8,066 nt of DNA from the NCBI GenBank assembly GCA_964629965.1, contig CAZVRZ010000203.1, forward strand, positions 1-8,066, given 5' to 3'. This stretch comes from CAZVRZ01 sp964629965 (GTDB lineage Bacteria; Chloroflexota; Anaerolineae; Anaerolineales; UBA4823). Positions within the stretch are counted from its first letter, which is position 1. Every line of letters starts with the position of its first letter. The notes below the pieces were generated by a model. It was not told the origin of the DNA. It saw only the letters and a list, made by a program, of their open reading frames with translations, and ran no database searches. A program made the position numbers and the translations under genes. Shown piece by piece: positions 1-6,241 of this stretch.

Positions 1-181
1 ACCAGCAAGACAGTTACTCAAGAGACCTCGTGTCGCACTTTGATGTGGCGGAAAGGGCGAAAGTCTAAACTCCGGTACATGATTCACTGATTGAGAGTTA
101 GATCAGATTTCTCTAGTTATATTCTATCCGACTTGCCTGAAAACAAATAGCCATATCTTCTCTCACTTTCCGACCCTATCT

Positions 182-197
182 CCTGGGAACGCCCAGG
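182..197. other. Short perfect inverted repeat (hairpin)
   Basis: CCTGGG (182-187) and CCCAGG (192-197) form a perfect 6-bp stem around an AACG loop. The hairpin lies about 40 bases beyond the end of the small minus-strand ORF and could mark the end of that transcript. It has no T-run on the minus strand. On the plus strand a short TTTT occurs about 15 bases later. It is therefore not a convincing intrinsic terminator in either direction. I see nothing else supportable in 1-235. Confidence 0.3.
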
Positions 198-235
198 CGA
201 GAGGCCGGAGTCTTTTCGCGCCCACCACCATCAAC

Positions 236-355
236 CTACAACGGATAGCCCGGCGTAACACCAGCGGCAAGGGCGTTGTATCGGCCATCCTGGTGCGGGC
301 GCTGCTCAGAGCGCTGCAGGGCAGCGTGTTGGAAGTCCACCGCTCCCGTTTCCAT
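236..355 (-). CDS. Possible small 39-residue protein, unknown
   Basis: This short ORF starts with ATG at 355 and stops with TAG at 236-238. The start lies 4 bases after the stop codon of the DUF2809 gene. An AGGAGA sequence at 365-370 precedes the ATG by 9 bases, a usable Shine-Dalgarno that sits inside the last codons of the upstream gene. The predicted peptide begins METGAVDF and ends GVTPGYPL. It is hydrophilic with no membrane segment and no motif I recognise. It could be a real small protein read through translational coupling, the N-terminal remnant of a decayed gene, or a chance ORF. The GC-rich sequence and a ribosome binding site at the right spacing are the only support. Confidence 0.35.
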   Translation of the reverse strand: METGAVDFQHAALQRSEQRPHQDGRYNALAAGVTPGYPL

Positions 356-359
356 CGCT

Positions 360-755
360 TTACATCTCCTGATCGTTACTGGTTTGTAAAGTATTTATAC
401 TACAATCGATCAGGCAGGAGGCGGCGCAGCCCAGCAGGTACATCAGGATGTCGAGCCAACTGAAGCTGGCGCCGATGAGCAGGCTGCCCAGGCTGCCGGG
501 CGCCAGGCCCAGGGCGTCTGCCAGGTGGAAGTATTGGGCGAATTCGACCAGGCAGGCAAAGAGGAAAACCGTCAGGGCCAGCGGCAGGGGGCGGGCGGGG
601 TAGAAGGTTTTGACCAGGTGATAGAGCAGCATGGTCACCAGCGCATCGCCGAGGTAGCTGCGCACGAAGACGACCCGGGCGAAGACGGTGGCGATCAGGA
701 TCTCGGCGAGCAGCAGCAGGGCGCAGAGCAGGGCGTGGGTGCGTTGGAAGCGCAT
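360..755 (-). CDS. DUF2809-family integral membrane protein
   Basis: This 131-residue, strongly hydrophobic protein has about four membrane segments, near residues 8-28, 37-52, 60-76 and 102-118. It matches the DUF2809 pattern as I know it: a first helix followed by R-x-Y-L-G-D (32-37), then V-E-F-x-Q-Y-F (70-76), and G-x-x-F-S-W-L-D-I-L-x-Y-x-x-G (95-109). Length and start agree with the family. No biochemical function is established for DUF2809, so none is assigned. The ATG lies 29 bases after the stop of the Lgt-like gene, so the two are probably co-transcribed. The spacer is pyrimidine-rich on the coding strand and shows no Shine-Dalgarno. The last dozen codons are more AT-rich than the rest and leave the hydrophobic pattern, which may mean a variable tail. 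Confidence 0.8.
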   Translation of the reverse strand: MRFQRTHALLCALLLLAEILIATVFARVVFVRSYLGDALVTMLLYHLVKTFYPARPLPLALTVFLFACLVEFAQYFHLADALGLAPGSLGSLLIGASFSWLDILMYLLGCAASCLIDCSINTLQTSNDQEM

Positions 756-758
756 AGC

Positions 759-779
759 AAAAAGAAGGAAGGGAGGGGG
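759..779 (+). other. Homopurine tract before the DUF2809 gene
   Basis: Twenty-one consecutive purines (A-rich, then G-rich) occupy most of the 29-base gap between the Lgt-like stop and the DUF2809 start. On the coding (minus) strand this is an uninterrupted pyrimidine run, so the DUF2809 ATG has no purine-rich ribosome binding site. Initiation may depend on coupling to the upstream gene. Confidence 0.5.
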
Positions 780-784
780 CGTCT

Positions 785-1552
785 TCAGTCCGGCTTACTG
801 CTTCGCCGGGTCTTGGTAAGGTAGAGCCAGGCCAGCAGGGCGGCAGCGAACATGAGCAGCGCCGCCAGGTGGGGAACACTGAAGGGCCCCAGGACGGGCT
901 GGTAATCGGCGCGCAGGAACTCGACGCCGAAGCGCTTGGCGGAGAACAGCAGCACGTAGATTGCTAGCATGGAGCCGGGGAAGGGCCGCCAACGGCTGCC
1001 GGCGGGCTGGCGCTCGAGGGCCAGCAGCAGCAGGAAGATGAACAGGTTCAGGGCCAGGCTGATGAGCTGGGTGGGGTAGCGGTTCAGCCAAACGCCGCTG
1101 GTATCCGGCAGCCACAATCCCCAGCCCAGCGGCGCCGGCGCCCCGCCGCAGCAGCCGGCTGCCAGGCATCCCAGGCGTCCGATGGCCTGTCCCAGGGGGA
1201 TAGGCACCACGCCCACATCCGCCCCTGCGCCCAGGGGAATCTTCATGCGCCGCATGGCCCAGATCCCCAAGCCCAACCCGAAGGCCAGGCCCCACAGGGC
1301 GCTGATGTGCCCCATCCGCACCCACACGCCCGTGCGGGCCCAATACAGCAGGCTTTTGACGATCACGTCCAGCATGGTTCCGGCGAAGAGGCCAGATAGG
1401 AAGAGCAGGGTCAGGCGCGAGCGCACTTCAGCCGAGGCGATCAACCGCCGCAGGTGCCAGTAGCCGTAAACTCCCAGCACGGCGTACATCAGTGCATAGC
1501 ACAGGGCGTAGACGCTGATGCGCCAGTCGCCCCAGTTTAGATAGGGCAGCAT
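785..1552 (-). CDS. Prolipoprotein diacylglyceryl transferase (Lgt)-family membrane protein
   Basis: This 255-residue polytopic membrane protein belongs to the Lgt family, whose characterised members transfer diacylglycerol from phosphatidylglycerol to the lipobox cysteine of prolipoproteins. Visible family marks are an early membrane segment (about 12-32), the Lgt signature region G-Q-A-I-G-R-L-G (121-128), Y-P-T-Q-L (159-163, normally H-P-T-Q-L), and K-R-F-G-V-E-F-L-R-A-D (206-216) before the last membrane helix. In canonical Lgt the signature arginine is followed by G-N-F-x-N-G-E. Here the sequence is GRLGCLAAGCCGG, with three cysteines, a variant I associate with divergent Lgt paralogues. 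GGGGGTGAG just upstream gives a good ribosome binding site for the ATG at 1552. The gene begins 22 bases after the stop of the exported 545-residue protein. Housekeeping Lgt activity cannot be assumed. I leave the symbol blank because it may be a paralogue. Confidence 0.82.
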   Translation of the reverse strand: MLPYLNWGDWRISVYALCYALMYAVLGVYGYWHLRRLIASAEVRSRLTLLFLSGLFAGTMLDVIVKSLLYWARTGVWVRMGHISALWGLAFGLGLGIWAMRRMKIPLGAGADVGVVPIPLGQAIGRLGCLAAGCCGGAPAPLGWGLWLPDTSGVWLNRYPTQLISLALNLFIFLLLLALERQPAGSRWRPFPGSMLAIYVLLFSAKRFGVEFLRADYQPVLGPFSVPHLAALLMFAAALLAWLYLTKTRRSSKPD

Positions 1553-1574
1553 CGCTCACCCCCGGCGCAAAAGG

Positions 1575-3212
1575 TCATTTCAGCAGTAAGGGCAAGAAGA
1601 CGGTATGCGTCGTTTCTCCGCCGCTGGGGGGTGTCCACTCTCCCACCCACAGCATGTCGTTGATGTAGGTGGAGATGCTTGGCTGGGCGGCCTCTTCTGC
1701 GCTGACGGTCACGTTGTACGAGCCGGGCGCCGCGCCCTGGGGCACGCTTCCCACGACCCAAAAGAAATCGAAGGCATACGGTGAGTTCCACGGGTTGGTG
1801 ATGGGGTGGGCCAGGTCGGGCGCTTTGTCGTCGCCCAGGTACAGGCTCCAGGTTGAGCCGGTCAGGGTGGTGGTAATGCCCAGGTTGACCGGTGCGTTGG
1901 GAGTGCGCTCCAGGTAGTGCATGAAGGATACCTGCTCGGGCGGGATCACATTCCAGGCCACGCCGGGGTTGCCGATGTGCAGCGTGGCTTCGGGGTCGAG
2001 CGATTGGTCCTGCGGGCCCAGGCAGGTGATGCCTTCGGCCTGGATGGAGGCGGCGTTGGCGCCCGCCAGCACCTGGCCGGCGATCCGGTTGAGCAGCGGC
2101 GATTCGTTCCCTTCGTAGCAGTAGTAGGTTGGCAGGCTGCTGGCCTTACCCACCAGGTCGAGTGGGAGGCCGAAATAGAACTCCCAGGTATCGGCGTTCA
2201 TGTTGGCTGGGCAGATCACCTTGGGTTCGGCGGCCGCGCCGAGCGCCACCCACATTTCGCCGGGGGCGGCAGGCAGGTTGTTCAGCAGGTAGGTGAAGCG
2301 CTCAGGGCGCACTTCCAGGGGCACGTCTGCAACGCCCGGCGCCGGTTGGTAATCGATGGTGAGTTGTAGGATGGGGCGCGTGCTTACATCCGGCCCAAAG
2401 ACGACCGGCAGCAGGGAGGAGCTGTCTGCGGTGACGGTGACCGGCACGCGGATGGCGGCGAAGAGGCTGTCTCCTTGAAACCAATCGTACAGGGACTGGC
2501 ATTGGGCGCTGGTCAGCGTGTCGCTTACCACGGAGCGGTATTGATCGACCTGGTACACGGTGGTGATTTGGGCCGAGGCCGGCGCCGGAGCCGGTGGAGC
2601 GGCCGGGAGCACGCCTGCCTGGCTGGCCGGGGCTGGCTGGCTGGCGCTTGAGAGTTGTGGGCGCACGATCTTACTCGTCATGGTGGTGTAGTTGCCGCCT
2701 TGATCTAGTGCCCAGACCTGCACTGTCTCGGCTACTTCCATGGAATTGGTGCCCGCCGGCAGGTCGGGCAGATTATAACGGACCGTGATGGAGTTGGGAG
2801 GGTCGAAGAACATGAAGGGGGGACCGCCGGGCTCGGGGGCTGGGGCGCCGATGAACTCGAAATTGGTCGCGCCCGGGGGAGGCGTCCAGGTCAGGCGTTC
2901 TGCCCCGCTTTCTGGAAAGCTCATCGTGCGCAGGACGGATTCCCGAGGAACAAACGGTCCGGTGGAGCCGGACATAGCCGGGGTGAAGGGGGCTTTTTGG
3001 ATGCTTTTGGTGGTGACCACCTGCGAACCGGAGGTGTTGATGGGCATATCGGGCACGCTGGAATCTCCGCAGCCCGAGTCGCTGGGCGGTTCAATGCAGC
3101 TCAGGTTGGACAGGACGACAAAAATACAGGCGACCAGCAGGAACAGCTTAACGAAGTGTTTTAGCGCGGCGCCCGATTCGCTGTGCACAGCGTGTGAGAA
3201 AGATTTGATCAT
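1575..3212 (-). CDS. Exported Pro/Ala-rich protein with FLPLLLK C-terminal tail, unknown function
   Basis: I place the start at ATG 3212 (MIKSFSHAV), giving 545 residues, because GGAGGGAG at 3217-3224 sits at ideal distance. The frame is open further upstream, to 3380, but that would overlap the preceding gene and adds no sensible sequence. Residues 21-38 form a hydrophobic export segment ending at Cys39. The local sequence N-L-S-C is a poor lipobox, and L-V-A-C (26-29) fits the lipobox pattern but lies inside the hydrophobic core. A secreted or lipoprotein fate is therefore open. The mature part has a first beta-rich region (about 105-185), a Pro/Ala/Ser-rich linker (about 186-214), and a long second region (215-530) with several cysteines. 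It ends in VFLPLLLK, like the tail of the upstream ELW-repeat protein. No catalytic motif or known domain is recognised. A surface or binding role is inferred from architecture only. Confidence 0.8.
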   Translation of the reverse strand: MIKSFSHAVHSESGAALKHFVKLFLLVACIFVVLSNLSCIEPPSDSGCGDSSVPDMPINTSGSQVVTTKSIQKAPFTPAMSGSTGPFVPRESVLRTMSFPESGAERLTWTPPPGATNFEFIGAPAPEPGGPPFMFFDPPNSITVRYNLPDLPAGTNSMEVAETVQVWALDQGGNYTTMTSKIVRPQLSSASQPAPASQAGVLPAAPPAPAPASAQITTVYQVDQYRSVVSDTLTSAQCQSLYDWFQGDSLFAAIRVPVTVTADSSSLLPVVFGPDVSTRPILQLTIDYQPAPGVADVPLEVRPERFTYLLNNLPAAPGEMWVALGAAAEPKVICPANMNADTWEFYFGLPLDLVGKASSLPTYYCYEGNESPLLNRIAGQVLAGANAASIQAEGITCLGPQDQSLDPEATLHIGNPGVAWNVIPPEQVSFMHYLERTPNAPVNLGITTTLTGSTWSLYLGDDKAPDLAHPITNPWNSPYAFDFFWVVGSVPQGAAPGSYNVTVSAEEAAQPSISTYINDMLWVGEWTPPSGGETTHTVFLPLLLK

Positions 3213-3216
3213 GTTG

Positions 3217-3224
3217 CTCCCTCC
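3217..3224 (-). promoter_or_regulatory. Strong ribosome binding site fixing the 3212 start
   Basis: The coding strand reads GGAGGGAG here, with the GGAGG core 7 bases from the ATG at 3212-3210. This decides the start of the 545-residue exported protein against the longer open frame. Confidence 0.8.
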
Positions 3225-3272
3225 ATCATGTGGTTCTCTGTGGCATCGAAAGCTGGTATTCTCTTTGTAATA

Positions 3273-3278
3273 ATTATA
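3273..3278 (-). promoter_or_regulatory. Candidate -10 box for the exported-protein gene
   Basis: The minus strand carries a perfect TATAAT in the 85-base gap between the ELW-repeat gene and the 545-residue gene, about 60 bases before the latter's ATG. No good -35 hexamer is seen 16-18 bases upstream, and the adjacent TG is one base off the extended -10 position. It may give the downstream genes independent transcription. Confidence 0.35.
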
Positions 3279-3297
3279 CATGAGTAATTGCATGCGG

Positions 3298-5859
3298 CTA
3301 TCGAATAACCAGGGGTAAATAGTCCTTGAGGATCGGGAATGGTTCGAAACGCCATACTTCGCGACCATATGGAAAAACATCTGCTGTGAAATACAAATTG
3401 GGCATCACATAGAAATAATTGGCGGGTGAAGAACCAGATATTCCTATTTCGAGATCGGCTAGAAGAAAAGTTCCCGCCTCAGTCCCATCGCTTTGCCAAA
3501 GTTCAGCGCCATGCACACCATCATCTGCTGAAAAATAGAGGTTTGAACCGATCACTGCCAAATGATTGGGGGACGAACTGGCGGATCCCGGCCAAATATC
3601 CTTGATCATTGCCGTGTTCTCAGAGGTGCCATCGCTCGACCACAGTTCAACGCCATGCTGATCCTCGGGCAAGACAGGCGCGGCTGCAAAGAAAAGCCGA
3701 TTCGCTCTGTAGGTCAATCCGGACAATTCACTGAACTCTTTTACCAGCACAGTATCTGATGTGAGCACATTACTTTTCCAAAGCTCGTAAGTATCGTCGT
3801 TGGAATCATACACGGAGAAGAAAAGCGCCTCACCCGCACCCGCCAGGCTGTCGATTTGGATATAGAACTGCGGGCTGATGAACTCTTTGATCAGACGAGC
3901 GGCACTGTCGTCAACCGTCCAGAGAGCATATGATTTGGTATTCAGGTTTTCGACTGTAAAGTAGAGGCGATCATTGATGCCAAAAAACGATCTGATACTT
4001 CCGCTTTCCACAGATAGAACTTTCTGTGTTCCAGCGGGAGTGCCATCGCTCTGCCACAATTCGGTTGAATTCAAGGCGAACAGCAGGCGATCTCCAATAG
4101 CAGTCAATTGGTCAACGAGACTGCACTCACCAAAATTTTTCAACATCGATACAGCGCCCGTAGTGCTTTCGACTTCATATAGAAGTTGAGGGTCACAAGG
4201 GTTGCTGCGCGAAGATGTATCAATTACCAAAAAAATGTTTTCTCCAGCACTGGTCAAAGATCGCATGGTATAAGTGCTCGTAGTAATCAGGCTGGTACCC
4301 TGGATTGTGCCATTGGTTCTCCACAAATTGCTACCATCCATAAAGAAAACCTGCCAGCCGGCCGAGGTCATTTGCAAGGGATAGGAAGCTTGAAGAAGCT
4401 GCGTTCCAGTAATTATTCCATCGGTCGTCCAAACTCCCCTACCTGTTACATCTGATGCCGCGAAAATCAGTTTTCCTGCCAATGAAGTGAATAGGCTGGG
4501 ATCCGAACTATCCGTTGCCGGGTTAAGATCTTTGAATACCTTGGTTCCATCCATTGTTCCATCGCTCATCCATAGTTCTTCGCCAACACTGCTATCGGAA
4601 GCAACAAAGAAAAGGTGATTGTCAAAGTCAATGAGCGACCAGGGATAATTGCGATGAAATGTGGGGAACGTATGCACAACGCTGGTCCCCTGGCTGGTTC
4701 CATCGCTTTTCCACAACGCATCGTTGTTATTGTAAAAATTGGAGTAGAACAGGAAGCCATTGGAAACGGTTAGCCACGCTGGCGGGTAAGCTCCCGAACA
4801 TCCCTGCACCAATGAAAGGGCATTGGGGCTTCCATCGGTCTTCCATAGTCCGCAAAAATCATCCTTATACCCTGCTGCGATCAACTCACCATTTAGAAAA
4901 ACACTTTCATAGGGTTGAAAAGAATCGTCCTCGATTTGGAGTGTTCCGTTCTCAGTGCCATTGCTCCGCCAGAGACCTTTCCGATAACTATAGTAAAGGG
5001 TGAAATACAGCCAACCATCGTTGATCTTCAAGTCTATCGGGAAACCCGAAAACGATTTGACCAATGTTGTTCCCAAAGCGGTGCCATCCGTCTTCCATAG
5101 CCCCTGGGTCGCATCAATAGCAATTACAGAGAAATAGAGATCATTGCCATAAACCAACATCTCGTTGATGTTAAAGAAATGATAAACCGGAGCAGTACCT
5201 TCCACCGTGCCATCACTACTCCACAGGGCACTATTATCATCTATAGAATGAAAATATACCTTTTCATGAAAAACTGTTAATGGTGTATCGATGGCGCCTG
5301 ATGCAAATGGGCGCACCTGTTGTGTGCCTGCCGGTGTTCCATCCGTTTTCCATAATCCATGAGATAGCGAATCGTCGACCACAAAGAAAGCCTGGTTATT
5401 CTTGGGAACGATGAAGTGGGGCATGGCATCAAAAGTACGCAGCAGTTGAGTCCCATTCTCTGTTCCGTCCGTAATCCACAACCCCCAACCGCTCCCATCC
5501 TGGGCGGCAAAAAGAACCCTGCCTGCCAAATTCACGAAACCTTGAGGGTCCGAACCTGATTTACCAGGGATAATATCCTTTATTAGCCTGCTCCCCTGAG
5601 GAGTACCATCGCTTTGCCATAATTCTTTGCCATAGATGCCATCATTAGCCGCGAAATAAAGAATATCGCCAATCTTAACCATATGAGATGTTTCACTACT
5701 TACACCAGCAAGGTTCAAGTCTTTAACCAAATGAGGCTCTGAACCAACCCCTCCGGATCGACCGGCAGAACCCACACAGGCATGTGGGCGGAAAACGGTG
5801 GAATAGATCATCATAAGGATAAATATGGTCATGCCAAATGGAACAATATGCTTCTTCAC
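3298..5859 (-). CDS. Secreted ELWxxDGT-repeat protein
   Basis: This is an 853-residue protein with an N-terminal signal sequence (MKKHIVPFG, hydrophobic to about residue 23). Nearly all the rest consists of repeats of the ELWxxDGT type, a named repeat family found in long exported bacterial proteins. I count about 18 copies, starting near residues 79, 126, 168, 211, 253, 295, 337, 381, 428, 475, 511, 559, 600, 645, 692, 738, 786 and 834. Those at 559, 645, 692 and 834 are degenerate. Spacing is 36-48 residues with an L/I-x-F strand before each motif, consistent with beta-propeller-like blades (inference). The protein ends in DYLPLVIR. The start is a GTG at 5859, preceded by AAGGAT with 5-6 bases spacing. 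The gene is visibly AT-richer than the genes after it on the same strand. A binding or adhesive surface role is likely, and the ligand is unknown. Confidence 0.88.
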   Translation of the reverse strand: MKKHIVPFGMTIFILMMIYSTVFRPHACVGSAGRSGGVGSEPHLVKDLNLAGVSSETSHMVKIGDILYFAANDGIYGKELWQSDGTPQGSRLIKDIIPGKSGSDPQGFVNLAGRVLFAAQDGSGWGLWITDGTENGTQLLRTFDAMPHFIVPKNNQAFFVVDDSLSHGLWKTDGTPAGTQQVRPFASGAIDTPLTVFHEKVYFHSIDDNSALWSSDGTVEGTAPVYHFFNINEMLVYGNDLYFSVIAIDATQGLWKTDGTALGTTLVKSFSGFPIDLKINDGWLYFTLYYSYRKGLWRSNGTENGTLQIEDDSFQPYESVFLNGELIAAGYKDDFCGLWKTDGSPNALSLVQGCSGAYPPAWLTVSNGFLFYSNFYNNNDALWKSDGTSQGTSVVHTFPTFHRNYPWSLIDFDNHLFFVASDSSVGEELWMSDGTMDGTKVFKDLNPATDSSDPSLFTSLAGKLIFAASDVTGRGVWTTDGIITGTQLLQASYPLQMTSAGWQVFFMDGSNLWRTNGTIQGTSLITTSTYTMRSLTSAGENIFLVIDTSSRSNPCDPQLLYEVESTTGAVSMLKNFGECSLVDQLTAIGDRLLFALNSTELWQSDGTPAGTQKVLSVESGSIRSFFGINDRLYFTVENLNTKSYALWTVDDSAARLIKEFISPQFYIQIDSLAGAGEALFFSVYDSNDDTYELWKSNVLTSDTVLVKEFSELSGLTYRANRLFFAAAPVLPEDQHGVELWSSDGTSENTAMIKDIWPGSASSSPNHLAVIGSNLYFSADDGVHGAELWQSDGTEAGTFLLADLEIGISGSSPANYFYVMPNLYFTADVFPYGREVWRFEPFPILKDYLPLVIR
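3340..5739 (-). repeat. Intragenic tandem array of about 18 ELWxxDGT units
   Basis: The coding repeats recur about every 42-48 codons. The most conserved DNA core reads on the plus strand as variants of CCATCGCTnTnCCA, seen for example near 3485, 4050, 4559, 4699 and 5609. Unit sequences have diverged, with few long identical stretches, so the array is old rather than freshly amplified. Long units carrying a D-x-x-P-G-type linker with Ser and a final Pro follow repeats 1, 9, 16 and 17. Most others are shorter, near 42 residues. Confidence 0.85.
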
Positions 5860-5896
5860 TTTACATCCTTGTTTAGATACGCTACGAACCCGAACC

Positions 5897-5959
5897 TCAG
5901 CCGCGGAAGAATCCCCTGGGGTTCCTATTTCACCCGGGGAGGGTGATGGTTGTGGCTGA
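5897..5959 (-). ncRNA. Structured 5' leader, three-way-junction fold (candidate cis-regulatory RNA)
   Basis: Read on the minus strand, three nested or adjacent inverted repeats define a compact fold. P1 pairs UCAGCC (5959-5954) with GGCUGA (5902-5897). P2 pairs UCACCC (5946-5941) with GGGUGA (5935-5930) around a UCCCC loop. P3 pairs GGAA-CCC (5925-5919) with GGG (5915-5913) and UUCC (5908-5905), with an AUUC bulge and a CAG loop. Joining segments are 7, 4 and 2 bases. The fold starts just after the likely transcription start and ends about 37 bases before the GTG of the ELW-repeat gene. I do not recognise a known riboswitch consensus. The pairings are seen in the sequence, and the regulatory role is inferred. 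Confidence 0.4.
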
Positions 5960-5968
5960 ACTCATTCC

Positions 5969-5977
5969 ATTTTAGCA
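5969..5977 (-). promoter_or_regulatory. Candidate extended -10 promoter of the ELW-repeat gene
   Basis: The minus strand reads TGCTAAAAT, an extended -10 (TGn plus TAAAAT, one mismatch from TATAAT). Only a weak TGAACA lies upstream, at about 19 bases, as a -35. Transcription would begin near 5962, directly before the P1 stem of the structured leader, giving a leader of roughly 100 bases. Confidence 0.4.
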
Positions 5978-6047
5978 TTATTTCCTCCATTTTTGTTCAT
6001 TATCATGCTTCTAGTCGTTCGGATGATCTTCTCCTCCTTCATCGGGC

Positions 6048-6158
6048 GAGATTGCTTCCCCCGGCAAGAACCGCCAGGGTCGCAATGACAGGTGCCCGGC
6101 GATCTGTCGTTGCGAGTGGTCTGTGCGCCTGCCCTGAGGCACGAAGGGAAGCAACCCC
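6048..6158. repeat. REP-like inverted repeat unit 1
   Basis: Outer arms TTGCTTCCC (6052-6060) and GGGAAGCAA (6146-6154) are perfect inverses. Inner arms CGCAATGACA (6081-6090) and TGTCGTTGCG (6105-6114) pair with one mismatch. The unit has the look of the widespread intergenic 'TCATTGCGAG...GAAGCAATCTC' type of bacterial palindromic repeat. Short frames crossing it are not coding. Confidence 0.65.
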
Positions 6159-6172
6159 CTCCTTGTCCTGAG

Positions 6173-6221
6173 GAGATTCGCAATGACATATTTGGCGTCA
6201 TGTACGAATCTCGCAATGACA
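6173..6221. repeat. REP-like inverted repeat unit 2 with two further core copies
   Basis: GAGATTCG (6173-6180) and CGAATCTC (6205-6212) are perfect 8-bp inverted arms, with a second pair TGAC (6184-6187) and GTCA (6197-6200) inside. The core CGCAATGACA occurs exactly at 6179-6188 and 6212-6221, matching the copy in unit 1. It lies just upstream of the candidate plus-strand promoter. Confidence 0.6.
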
Positions 6222-6232
6222 GGCCACGACCA

Positions 6233-6241
6233 TGATAAAAT
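6233..6241 (+). promoter_or_regulatory. Candidate extended -10 promoter for the Cys-rich/Nudix unit
   Basis: TGATAAAAT is a TGn plus TAAAAT extended -10 lying about 57 bases before the ATG at 6298. It has the same form as the candidate promoter on the opposite strand at 5969-5977. No clear -35 is visible at 16-18 bases. The site begins 12 bases after the last repeat core. Confidence 0.35.

Noticed and set aside
51..85. Sequence resembling the conserved GAAAGTC...CTCCG stretch of RNase P RNA
   Set aside because: Only a short partial match is present, and no matching 3' conserved region or stem pattern lies nearby.
400..879. Long Pro/Arg-rich frames overlapping the DUF2809 and Lgt-like genes, and similar frames opposite the exported and Nudix genes
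   Set aside because: These are shadow frames of GC-rich genes, with Arg/Pro/Ala/Gly-rich low-complexity translations and no ribosome binding site or family pattern.
3096..3098. Cys39 of the 545-residue protein as a definite lipoprotein acylation site
   Set aside because: The -3 residue is Asn, unlike a normal lipobox, so lipoprotein status was left open instead of called.
3213..3380. Upstream extension of the 545-residue gene to an ATG at 3380 (601 residues)
   Set aside because: It would overlap the end of the ELW-repeat gene and lose the N-terminal position of the export signal, while ATG 3212 has a strong GGAGGGAG site.
3340..5739. CRISPR or recent tandem-duplication explanation for the recurring CCATCGCT-type DNA motifs
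   Set aside because: The motifs are degenerate, spaced by 36-48 codons in one reading frame, and explained by the protein repeat.
5900..5960. Leader read as a cobalamin or c-di-GMP riboswitch
   Set aside because: The stems are present but the diagnostic conserved loops of those classes are not. It is kept as an unclassified structured leader.
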